From: Tannerella forsythia
GTDB taxonomy: Bacteria > Bacteroidota > Bacteroidia > Bacteroidales > Tannerellaceae
NCBI RefSeq assembly: GCF_001006485.1
Contig: NZ_JUET01000010.1
Coordinates: 1 to 64,000 of the forward strand
Length of the DNA stretch: 64,000 nt
Direction of reading: 5' to 3'
The notes under the pieces were generated by a model. That model saw only the letters and a list, made by a program, of their open reading frames with translations. It had not been told where the DNA came from and did no database searches. The position numbers and the translations under genes are program-made. This document shows, piece by piece, positions 10,593 to 19,500 of this stretch. The stretch's first letter is position 1. Every line of letters begins with the position of its first letter.

Positions 10593-11198
10593 ATGTCCAT
10601 AACCGTCTCCAAAACGCGTGATACCTTAGTTGATGTCGCTCGTCAACTCTTTGCTCGCATGGGGTATCATCATACGACAATGAACGACATTGCACAAGCT
10701 TCGCAAAAGGGAAGACGCACGCTATATACCTACTTCAAGAACAAAGACGATATCTTTTCGGCAGTCGTGGAAGCGGAGCTTAACAAGCTGCTCGAGATGC
10801 TGCTTGAAGTCGCCGCGAAACAACTACCGGCCGACGAGAAACTGATTTCTTTCATATATATGCGGTTAGATGCGGTCAAGACGATCGTATTCCGTAACGG
10901 AACATTGCGGGCTACGTTCTTCCGCGATATTTGGCGGGTCGAGAAAGCCCGTAAAAAATTTGATCAGCGCGAAACGGAGATCATCTGTAACATTCTGGAA
11001 GAAGGTGTCAAAACAGGTATCTTCCATGTACCCGACATCCGGGTGACGGCGCTGATTATCCATCATGCACTGAAAGGACTGGAGGTTCCCTACATCCGCG
11101 GACATCTCAGCGACTCGGAAAGAGACCGGATCATTGAGCGGCAGAACATGATGAATCTCATCTTCAATGGTATTAAAATCAAGAACAATGTATATTAA
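10593..11198 (+). CDS. TetR/AcrR-family transcriptional regulator
   Basis: The 201-residue protein has a TetR-type helix-turn-helix at its N-terminus (DVARQLFARMGYHHTTMNDIAQ...RRTLYTYFKNKDDIF, about residues 10-55) and an all-helical ligand/dimer domain. The ATG at 10593 is chosen over a GTG at 10584. The gene overlaps the start of the fabH-like gene by 11 bases, so both are made together. By analogy with FabR/FadR-like regulators it may sense acyl chains and control the neighbouring fatty-acid genes, but nothing in the sequence names the ligand. Confidence 0.88.
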   Translation: MSITVSKTRDTLVDVARQLFARMGYHHTTMNDIAQASQKGRRTLYTYFKNKDDIFSAVVEAELNKLLEMLLEVAAKQLPADEKLISFIYMRLDAVKTIVFRNGTLRATFFRDIWRVEKARKKFDQRETEIICNILEEGVKTGIFHVPDIRVTALIIHHALKGLEVPYIRGHLSDSERDRIIERQNMMNLIFNGIKIKNNVY

Positions 11199-12132
11199 CG
11201 CTACAGGATTTTATCTTCCTGAACAACGGATTCCCAATTCATTTTATACGGAAAGAGCAGGACTGACGGACGACTGGATTGTGCAGCGCACCGGCATAAA
11301 AACACGAGCGCGGGCGCAAGCCAACGAGAACATCAATACGATGGGGCTCGAAGCCGTACGAAACGCCTTGCCTTGGCTCCCATACGATATTAAAGACGTA
11401 GACCTCATCGTGGCTGCCACGTATTCACCGTACGACACCGTCGGCACAGCCGCTCATGTCGTACAGCACGCCTATGGAATTGAGAATGCCAAAGCATTCA
11501 CCATCTCGTCGGCCTGTTCGTCGTTCGTGAACGCGCTTGAGATCATCGAAGGATATTTTGCTTGTGGGAAGGCACGCAAAGCACTGATTATCGGAGGAGA
11601 TAAAAATTCGGCATACAGTAATGAGGACGATCCGAAGGCCGGCCACCTTTGGGGCGACACGGCCGTGGCTTTCTTTATTTCGAACGAACGCGTACATGAA
11701 AAGGACTACGAAGTGCTGGAGATTTACACCGAGGCGCTCGGTACGCTCGGGAAAGGCCCTGAAGGCATCCAGCTGCGTCCGCGCGACGGGGGAATCCGTA
11801 TGCCCGAAGGCAAAGACGTCTTCATACAGGCGTGCACGTACATGCCTAAAAATGCCAAACGCCTGCTGGAAAAGAGAGGCTATACGTTCGACGATCTCAG
11901 CTACTTCATCGGACATCAGGCTAATCTGCGCATCTTGAAAAACATCGCAAACAACCTCCGCATACCCGACGAAAAAATCCTGAGTAACATCGAAGGACTG
12001 GGCAATACCGGCTCGGCCAGTTGTGCGCTCGTCTTCGCCCAGCATATCGACCGGTTCAAGAAGAATGACCTTGTGTGCATCAGTGTTTTCGGCGGCGGAT
12101 ATTCGGCCGGTGCCTGTCTCATCCGTATATAA
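11188..12132 (+). CDS. fabH: 3-oxoacyl-ACP synthase III (KASIII) family protein
   Basis: The 314-residue protein has the KASIII catalytic triad: Cys110 (ISSACSSF), His243 (IGHQAN) and Asn273 (GNTGSAS), within one or two positions of E. coli FabH. KASIII enzymes condense acetyl-CoA (or another primer) with malonyl-ACP to start fatty-acid chains. The gene overlaps the TetR gene and is followed 53 bases later by fabG. The regulator and lone FabG next door suggest a regulated or secondary copy, which could make branched or special primers. Whether it is the main FabH of the cell cannot be told here. Confidence 0.85.
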   Translation: MYINATGFYLPEQRIPNSFYTERAGLTDDWIVQRTGIKTRARAQANENINTMGLEAVRNALPWLPYDIKDVDLIVAATYSPYDTVGTAAHVVQHAYGIENAKAFTISSACSSFVNALEIIEGYFACGKARKALIIGGDKNSAYSNEDDPKAGHLWGDTAVAFFISNERVHEKDYEVLEIYTEALGTLGKGPEGIQLRPRDGGIRMPEGKDVFIQACTYMPKNAKRLLEKRGYTFDDLSYFIGHQANLRILKNIANNLRIPDEKILSNIEGLGNTGSASCALVFAQHIDRFKKNDLVCISVFGGGYSAGACLIRI

Positions 12133-12185
12133 TTAATACACTATAAAGACTTTACGAATTATAAACCTTTAAAAATTCAATAAAA

Positions 12186-12932
12186 ATGAAACTACTGGAA
12201 GGAAAGACAGCCCTGGTGACAGGCGCTGCACGAGGTATCGGAAAAGCGATTGCCCTGAAATTTGCTTCGGAAGGAGCAAACATTGCATTTACCGATCTGG
12301 CGATCGACGAGAACGCACAGGCGACGGAAAAAGAAATCGCGGCCTTTGGCGTGAAAGTGAAAGGATATGCCTCGAATGCGGCGAACTTTGACGAAACGCA
12401 TCAGGTGGTCGAAGAGATTGTGAAGGACTTCGGCGGTGTGGATATCCTCGTCAACAACGCAGGCATCACGAAAGACGGCCTGATGCTGCGCATGAGCGAA
12501 GCACAATGGGATGCCGTCATCGCCGTCAACTTGAAATCGGCGTTCAACTTCATTCACGCCTGTCTGCCCGTCATGATGCGCCGGCGTAGCGGAAACATCA
12601 TCAACATGGCTTCGGTCGTAGGTGTACACGGCAATGCCAGTCAGGCGAACTATGCGGCTTCGAAGGCCGGCATGATTGCCATGGCCAAGTCCATCGCACA
12701 GGAGATGGGACCGAAAGGCATCCGCGCCAACGCCATCGCTCCGGGCTTTATCGAAACAGCCATGACGGCAGCGCTGCCCGAAAACATCCGCGAAGAATGG
12801 ATCAAGAAAATTCCCTTGCGCCGCGGAGGTACACCCGAAGATGTAGCCAACATCGCCGTGTTCCTTGCTTCCGACATGTCGTCGTACGTTTCCGGACAGG
12901 TACTTCAGGTCGATGGCGGAATGAATATGTAA
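12186..12932 (+). CDS. fabG: 3-oxoacyl-ACP reductase FabG
   Basis: The 248-residue short-chain dehydrogenase has the NAD(P)-binding TGAARGIGKAIA near the N-terminus, NNAGIT, the catalytic Ser143, Tyr156 and Lys160 (YAASK), and the FabG-typical C-terminus VSGQVLQVDGGMNM. It reduces 3-oxoacyl-ACP with NADPH in the elongation cycle. Its position directly after the fabH-like gene supports a role in fatty-acid synthesis over some other SDR reaction. Confidence 0.92.
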   Translation: MKLLEGKTALVTGAARGIGKAIALKFASEGANIAFTDLAIDENAQATEKEIAAFGVKVKGYASNAANFDETHQVVEEIVKDFGGVDILVNNAGITKDGLMLRMSEAQWDAVIAVNLKSAFNFIHACLPVMMRRRSGNIINMASVVGVHGNASQANYAASKAGMIAMAKSIAQEMGPKGIRANAIAPGFIETAMTAALPENIREEWIKKIPLRRGGTPEDVANIAVFLASDMSSYVSGQVLQVDGGMNM

Positions 12933-12976
12933 CGAGGGCGAAGCACACAAGCCTTCTCCCGAACAAAACCCGTATT

Positions 12977-14089
12977 ATGAAACGGACAAACGATTTTCTT
13001 ACGTGGTGGTTATGCCTTGTCCTGCTGTCTTTCTGCGTACCGATGAATGCACGGTATTCCGCGCCCGCAGAAAGCAGCGGCATGGCTACCTCCGGTAAGC
13101 TCGAACACATTGATCCGTTGCCGCGTAACAGAGACGCCGCACGGAAGATAGACCCCGTCATCGCGCGCTATCTGGAAGCCGTCCGTTCGGCCGGCCACGA
13201 TTTGCACAGTGTCATGGTCGTGCAGCATGGCGAAGTAATTGCCGAACATTGGTTAGGCGATCATGCTCCGAATCAGCTGCACATCCTCAACTCCGTCAGC
13301 AAAACGTTTACTTCGATGGCCGTAGGCTTTGCCGTGGCCGAAGGGCGTATCCGGACGACCGACAAAGTCGTCGATTTCTTCCCCGATAAACTACCGGCAA
13401 ACGTAGACGAAAAGCTGAAGAAGATGGAAATACGCCACCTGCTCACCATGTCGTGCGGACACGATACCGATCCGACATCCAACATCCGTCAGCATCGTGA
13501 CAAAGACTGGGTTGCCGAATTTCTGGCCGCTCCGCTCGCGCATGAGCCGGGCCAGGTATTCGTTTACAACAGTCTGGCCACGTATATACTTGCAGCCATC
13601 GTGCAGAAAGTTACAGACGAGAAAACGGTCGATTACCTCCGCCCGCGTCTCTTCGATCCGCTCGGCATCGACACGGTGAGATGGGATGAAAGTCCGCAGG
13701 GCATCAACTGCGGCGGATGGGGGCTCTACGTCCGTACCGAGGATATGGCCAAGCTCGGACAACTCCTCCTGCAAAAAGGACAATGGAAAGGGCGACAACT
13801 GCTTCCCGCCACATGGATCGACGAAGCCAGCACTTCGCACATTGCTTCGCTCCCTGCCGGCGCACGCCGCGAAACGCTCAAAATTAAACCCGAAGACAGT
13901 GACTGGTTGCAAGGCTATGGTTACCAGATGTGGCGATGCCGACATAACGCTTTCCGTGCTGACGGCGCCAACGGACAGTTCATTGTCGTCCTGCCCGAAA
14001 AAGACGCTGTTATCGTCACTACGGCACACATCGGCGACATGCAAGCCGAACTGAACATGATTTGGGAACATCTGCTGCCCGCTCTGTAG
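12977..14089 (+). CDS. Class C beta-lactamase-like serine hydrolase
   Basis: The 370-residue protein has a signal peptide (residues 1-25), the serine-lysine motif SVSK (Ser106, Lys109) and the YNS motif (Tyr197), followed by the class C/esterase fold (LDPLGI-like FDPLGIDTVRW, GGWGLYVRTEDMAKLG). Such proteins are periplasmic D-aminopeptidases, carboxypeptidases, esterases or AmpC relatives. The usual KTG box is replaced by ADGANGQFI, so it is more likely an esterase or peptidase than a true beta-lactamase. It starts 44 bases after fabG and may share its transcript. Confidence 0.85.
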   Translation: MKRTNDFLTWWLCLVLLSFCVPMNARYSAPAESSGMATSGKLEHIDPLPRNRDAARKIDPVIARYLEAVRSAGHDLHSVMVVQHGEVIAEHWLGDHAPNQLHILNSVSKTFTSMAVGFAVAEGRIRTTDKVVDFFPDKLPANVDEKLKKMEIRHLLTMSCGHDTDPTSNIRQHRDKDWVAEFLAAPLAHEPGQVFVYNSLATYILAAIVQKVTDEKTVDYLRPRLFDPLGIDTVRWDESPQGINCGGWGLYVRTEDMAKLGQLLLQKGQWKGRQLLPATWIDEASTSHIASLPAGARRETLKIKPEDSDWLQGYGYQMWRCRHNAFRADGANGQFIVVLPEKDAVIVTTAHIGDMQAELNMIWEHLLPAL

Positions 14090-14205
14090 TCGTGCAGCGG
14101 AACAAAGACACCTTTCTACGGATCAGAAACAAGATGCCGCGACATATCCGACGACCACATGACGTCGGCCCGATGATCTGTATGAAATCCTAAAAAACGA
14201 AACGT

Positions 14206-14877
14206 ATGGAAGTCATCTACGAAGACAATCATTTGATTGCGGTAAACAAAAACTGTCATGAGCTGGTGCAGGGCGACAAAACGGGCGATACCTCGCTGGC
14301 CGATCTGCTGAAGACGTGGCTGAAAGAAAAGTATGCCAAGCCCGGCAATGTGTTTGTGGGTGTCACGCATCGCCTCGACCGTCCGGTGACGGGCGTCGTC
14401 GTCTTTGCCAAAACGAGCAAAGCGCTTGCCCGGATGAACGAGTTATTTCGCACAGGAGAGATAAAGAAAACGTATTGGGCTATTGTACGCAATCGTCCGC
14501 CCGAAGTAGAGCAAGAGTTGACACACTGGCTCGTACGCAATGAGAAACAGAACAAAAGCTACGTTTGTACTCCGTCACAAAAACGGGATGCGCGAAAAGC
14601 CGTATTACATTACCGCCTCCTCGCGCAATCCGAAAATTATTACCTCCTCGAAATCGACCTGCAAACGGGCCGGCATCATCAGATCCGCTGCCAGCTTGCG
14701 GCCATCGGTTGCTCCATCCGGGGAGACCTCAAATATGGCGCCGGTCGCTCCAATCCCGACGGGGGAATCAGCCTGCACGCCCGTCGCGTATCGTTTGTTC
14801 ATCCGGTATCGAAACGACCGATTAATATCGTCGCGCCCGTACCGGACGAACCGCTTTGGAAAGCGCTGACGGAATAA
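14206..14877 (+). CDS. RluA-family 23S rRNA/tRNA pseudouridine synthase
   Basis: The 223-residue protein is a single catalytic domain with the family signature HRLDRPVTGVVVFAK, where the aspartate after HRL is the catalytic one, and the later ETGRHHQIR-like QTGRHHQIRCQLA. It lacks the N-terminal S4 domain of RluC/RluD, a short form common in Bacteroidetes. It converts uridine to pseudouridine in RNA; the exact target cannot be read from the sequence. Confidence 0.9.
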   Translation: MEVIYEDNHLIAVNKNCHELVQGDKTGDTSLADLLKTWLKEKYAKPGNVFVGVTHRLDRPVTGVVVFAKTSKALARMNELFRTGEIKKTYWAIVRNRPPEVEQELTHWLVRNEKQNKSYVCTPSQKRDARKAVLHYRLLAQSENYYLLEIDLQTGRHHQIRCQLAAIGCSIRGDLKYGAGRSNPDGGISLHARRVSFVHPVSKRPINIVAPVPDEPLWKALTE

Positions 14878-14940
14878 ACACACAAAGCGCCCACCTCCGA
14901 CGGAAAGAAAGGAGGAGCTATTCCTCCCTCCTATCCGATC

Positions 14941-16056
14941 TTATTTCTTAGCAAACAGTTCTTCGAGCTTCTTATTTAACTCGTCGCCCATCAGGTTGCG
15001 TGCCAGAATCGTGCCGTCCCTGTCGACGAGGACGGTGCACGGGATGCTGTTCACACCGTAAAGTGCCGCACCGCCGGACTTCCAGCCTTTCAGGTCGGAG
15101 AGATGAATCCAGTCCATCTTCTTTTCTTTGATCGTTTTCAACCAAGCCTCTTCCTCCTTGTCGAGCGAAATGCCGACAATCTCGAACCCTTTCTTGCGAT
15201 ACGTCTTGTACGTTGCCGTCAGGTTCGGCATCTCATGCATGCACGGTCCACACCACGAGGCCCAGAAATCGATCAGCACGATCTTCTTACCTTGTCCGAC
15301 GTAATCGGACAACTTACGCATTTTTCCTTTCGGATCGGGCATCTCGAAGTCGACGAATGTCTTCCCCGGAGCAACACTTTTCAGCACTTCAAGGTGAGCG
15401 ACCATCGGGCCGATACCGGGAAGACTCATAAACGTCGAATCGGCTTTGGCGAAGATGGCTTCCTGTTCCCCTTCATCAATATAGTAGCGAAATTCGTGCA
15501 ACAGCTTGGCTGCCGACAGCTTTGTCGGATTCGCCTCGATATACGCTTTCACGGCATTCAACACGTCCATATCAATCTGATACGCCTTCTTTTCCGCTTC
15601 CCGATCGCCTGCCCGGATGGCTTTCACCAAGTCGGCATACCCTTTGCGTGCGGTCGCAATCGACTCGCGTACAGTCTTGAACGCATCATTTTCCGGCGTC
15701 CCCGTCACATACGAAAACGTATCAAGCACGGCTTGCATTTTTCCATCCTGCAAAATGAAAAAAGTCGAGAATGCCGACGATTCGCCCGGTCGTGCCGCCT
15801 CCTCTTCTTCAAAAGAAAGTTTACAGAGCTGTCCATTCGTTGCAGCGCCCTCGAACGTAAACGCATTCTTCGAAATCAGCGCACTGTCAATCACCCCTCC
15901 TTCTTTCCCGAAAGAACTCAGATAGACGTATCGCCCTTCCACGTCCGTACGCGTCTCGGCAATCCGTCCCTCAATCACGTAACCGGCCTTTTGTCCGCCC
16001 CGGTTACACCCGGTTAAAGCGGCTATCGAAACCGCAAGTACAAAAATCTTTTTCAT
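14941..16056 (-). CDS. TlpA-like thioredoxin lipoprotein with DUF4369 domain
   Basis: The 371-residue protein starts with a lipoprotein signal (lipobox LTGC), then a DUF4369 beta-rich domain (about 25-110), a helical linker, and a C-terminal TlpA/ResA thioredoxin domain with WCGPC (Cys269, Cys272). Such proteins sit at the periplasmic face of a membrane and reduce or shuffle disulfides. The ATG at 16056 is preferred over one three codons upstream because it gives MKKIF. A well-formed promoter lies at 16190-16220, leaving a leader of about 125 bases. Confidence 0.9.
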   Translation of the reverse strand: MKKIFVLAVSIAALTGCNRGGQKAGYVIEGRIAETRTDVEGRYVYLSSFGKEGGVIDSALISKNAFTFEGAATNGQLCKLSFEEEEAARPGESSAFSTFFILQDGKMQAVLDTFSYVTGTPENDAFKTVRESIATARKGYADLVKAIRAGDREAEKKAYQIDMDVLNAVKAYIEANPTKLSAAKLLHEFRYYIDEGEQEAIFAKADSTFMSLPGIGPMVAHLEVLKSVAPGKTFVDFEMPDPKGKMRKLSDYVGQGKKIVLIDFWASWCGPCMHEMPNLTATYKTYRKKGFEIVGISLDKEEEAWLKTIKEKKMDWIHLSDLKGWKSGGAALYGVNSIPCTVLVDRDGTILARNLMGDELNKKLEELFAKK

Positions 16057-16189
16057 AACAACCATCTTTTAAATTTTCAATCCAATCTATCTACATTTTA
16101 TATAACAATTTATATAACAATCACGGTACTCAATGGTTCTCCTCTATTTTTCCTTTTCTTTTCGGAGATTCCCTGACAAACGGGAGACA

Positions 16190-16220
16190 AAGATACGCAT
16201 ATAAAAACCAAAATTTGCAA
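16190..16220 (-). promoter_or_regulatory. Promoter of the TlpA-like gene
   Basis: On the minus strand TTG (16220-16218) is followed after 20 bases by TATCTTTG (16197-16190), a near-ideal Bacteroidetes promoter. Confidence 0.7.
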
Positions 16221-16355
16221 ACATCATCGGGGTTATATTATTTGTCCGACAAAAAAATCGTTTGAGATAACCAATACCCATTGATAGAATTATTGAACAA
16301 CGCATAACCATAAACGCATCATTCGTTTTTCTCTTTGTGTTTTTTTATCAAAGAA

Positions 16356-16385
16356 TTGTTGTTTTAAAAAAATCATTTATTTTTG
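16356..16385 (+). promoter_or_regulatory. Promoter of the giant secreted-protein gene
   Basis: TTG (16356-16358) is followed after 19 bases by TATTTTTG (16378-16385). The transcript would begin near 16392, giving a leader of about 180 bases. With 16190-16220 it forms a divergent promoter pair. The rest of the 505-base gap (16066-16570) is AT-rich and holds nothing else recognised except the short frame at 16412. Confidence 0.7.
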
Positions 16386-16411
16386 CGCCGTAATTCAATA
16401 TTATAGCAAAA

Positions 16412-16513
16412 ATGAATCTATATCATTGGAATGTTCTTTCCCCATTGAGTATAACAGAAACGAAAGAGCCTCTATATAATATTTTCCTGTCTCCGTCACC
16501 CCATAATCTGTGA
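16412..16513 (+). other. 33-codon leader reading frame, uncertain
   Basis: An ATG at 16412 opens a frame of 33 codons (MNLYHWNVLSPLSITETKEP...) that stops at 16513, entirely inside the predicted leader of the giant gene and 57 bases before its ATG. It has no clear ribosome site. It could be a leader peptide or chance. Confidence 0.2.
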
Positions 16514-16570
16514 CGATCATACCTGCGAACAATACTTTTTCTATATTAATTCTTTATAACAACAAAAAAA

Positions 16571-19500
16571 ATGAAAAGAAAGTACAGATGGAATTATTCC
16601 CGTCATTTACTGACCTTGCTCCGAGGACTCCTCATTTTCTTCTGCTTAGTCAGCACAATAGAGGCGGCACAGGCGCAAACGACTGTCAGAGTAGCTGACG
16701 GCTATCCGAAATTCACCGGCGGAAACCGATTGGTAGCCTACGGTGAACCGCTTACCATCGCCTATCGGTTTACTCCACAGGGGGGACCCCTGACCGACGC
16801 CAAGGTACAGCTTCAATTGCCGAACGATGTCGAAGTAGAGAATCCTCAAGTGACCATAGGCGGCATCGGAATCACTAAAACGCAGGCCGGGCAGACGGTC
16901 ACGCTGAGTTTTAACGGAGCCATACCGAAAGATCACGAAGTGGAAGTACAGGTCGATGTAAAAGCGACTGGCTGTATTACACCCGGTGTTGTTCAATTCA
17001 CGGTAAAAGTGTTGAGCGGTACGGATTCCAAGGTGAGCGCTAATCTTACAGCCAATGCTGCACGGCCTGTTCTGCAGATCGGCTTGCCGGCAGGCGGCGA
17101 CAATATCAATTTCAACGGTATCCCAACGACACCCAAGACTGTCACTACGTATTTGAGGACAGCATCAGCCGACAAAGCATCGTCGGCACAAGTGACATAC
17201 ACCGTCAGTACATCGGAAGTCACACTTTCCGAGTTTAAGCTCAACGGCAGCCCACTGACCCCCACCGAAACGAACCTGCCCGACGGGAAACGTACCTACA
17301 CGCTTACTTTCGCTTCACCTGCAACTATGGGAGGCAGCATGATCGACAACACTAACAGCAAACAGATCACTTTCAAGGCTGTAGGTACGCCTGTCATCTG
17401 CGGCTACCAGAAGATTTCCGCCACGGCACGCTTTCCACATAACGGCGCCGCATGCCATACTTCGTCCGAGCAACAGATCATGCTTGCGATGGGCGGATCG
17501 GGCTCCACACCGGCATTTTCGGCTACCAGCTGTCAGTACGTAGCCGCAAACAACAGCAGCGCAGCACCTATAGCCCCTAAAGACGTCCCTAAAGACGGCT
17601 CGCTTACATGGGTCAGAACAGTGTTTACCAACAGCAGTACCGCCGCTATCCGCAAGTTCTCCGTGGATTGTAGAATTAATGGGGGCCTTAGTTATTACGG
17701 CTGCATCGACACATCCAAAATATTCGTCCAGAATGGCAACGGTCCTTTAAAAAAAATCTCTCCCCTTAAACGTTACACCTACGGCTTTAACGACAGAAAA
17801 TTAAAATCGTCGTTTACGGGTATGATCGATAATTTCATCAACATGGAAGTCTATGAGATGATTCCGGCCGGTCAGACCGTGACCCTCTATGTAGCCACTC
17901 ACAACGGCAATGTATTCGAGGAGCCGACAAACGAAAGGTTCCGGTGGACCGGTTACGGTACTCCAGACTGTCATAGCTTGGAAGTCTTCATACATTCCAT
18001 AGAAGGCTTTTGTTCAAAGAATACAGGAAAGATAAAAACAGAAACGTTACCGAAAGTAATTCTCCCTATGTTTACCAATCAGGTAAGCATAAACAGTCAG
18101 ACATGTAAAGGGGAACAAACCTTTAAACGAACGGTACCGATCACATTAGGCCAGATCGATGCAGCTCCTTCCGTGTTTACCGTAACAGCGCCGGCGTGGC
18201 TGAGTATCGAAGACTTAAAAATAACGCTCAATGAAAATGGGACAGGCTCTTTCCCTGCCACCGTAACTTTTACTCCGACCTCTCATTCGTCTAGCAAGCG
18301 TTCTTTCAAGATAACATCAAGCGCAAGCATTTCGGGCGCAACTCGAGGATATCTGCATGTTACCTTCAAGTCGCCTGCTTGTGTCGCACCATTAACGAAT
18401 CGTTCGGATACCATTTATTATACGACCGACCAACTATGGGGCAGTACAACCCTGACGAAAGTAGGATACCTGAAGCAGGGGGTCAGTCATATCTGCAAGA
18501 GTGAGGGCATCGCCCTTGATACGTTCTACCTCAAGCGTCACGAGAATTCCGTTGGATATAAAGATACCGATAATGACGGTAACCCTGATAACGGCACTCA
18601 GAAACTGCCCGAGGCGGATGTCAACCACAAACGCTTTGCCAGCGAAGACGAAGGTTCATTCCATTGGAGGGGAAAAGTAGAAGGCTCGCCGGGAGATCCG
18701 GATCGTTACGAATACCTTTATCTGCCGATAGACGGTACGGCGGCCGTCGCGAGAAATACGGTATACGGATTTATCCCGAACCTTAGCAGCGGCCATGTCG
18801 AGATAAAAGTAAACGGTGCAAACAAGACCAATGATGCCACGGTTGACCACACGGTCATGACGGGGAATAAAAACTACTTCATGATCCGTTATCCGGACAA
18901 ATTCAAACCTGGTGACAATATCGAAATCCGGATCGATTTTACCCCTGCTATCCGAGTGAATGGAATATATACAATTACGAATGCTACCTTGACAAGCTAT
19001 TTCAAGGTGAGCGAAAACGCATTGACCAATCCGTTTACCGAAGGAAAAGGCAGCGACGATATACAGGTGAATGGCATAAATGCCCATTTAGTAAAGCCCT
19101 CATCAATATCGACATACGGCGGCAATCCTATTGTCGTATTCGAAAGCAGAATGCCCAAAACGAATCTGCTATTCGATTGGGAAGCGACCATGGTTTACCT
19201 TAATGGTAAGTTCGAAAATGAAGCGCGCTATTTTTATTACGTGAAAAAGGTAACCTACAAACTGCCGCCGGGTTATACGATGGAAGATCAGATCACCGTA
19301 AGCAAAAGAAACGATCCATCGCTCGGTACCAAAACACTGACTTCCGAACCGGGTTCTACGCCAAGCGAGAGAACCTACGACTTCTCCAAACTATTCCAAA
19401 CCGACAATCCTGCCGGCACGCTAACCGGAGGCAAGTGGCGGCTCTGGAAAGACCAGTGGTACTTGGATCCGAAAGTAACATTGAAGATCAATCCGTCGTT

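Noticed and set aside
12977-14089. Antibiotic-resistance beta-lactamase
   Set aside because: SxxK and YxN are present but the KTG box is not, and the context is housekeeping; a general serine hydrolase is the safer call.
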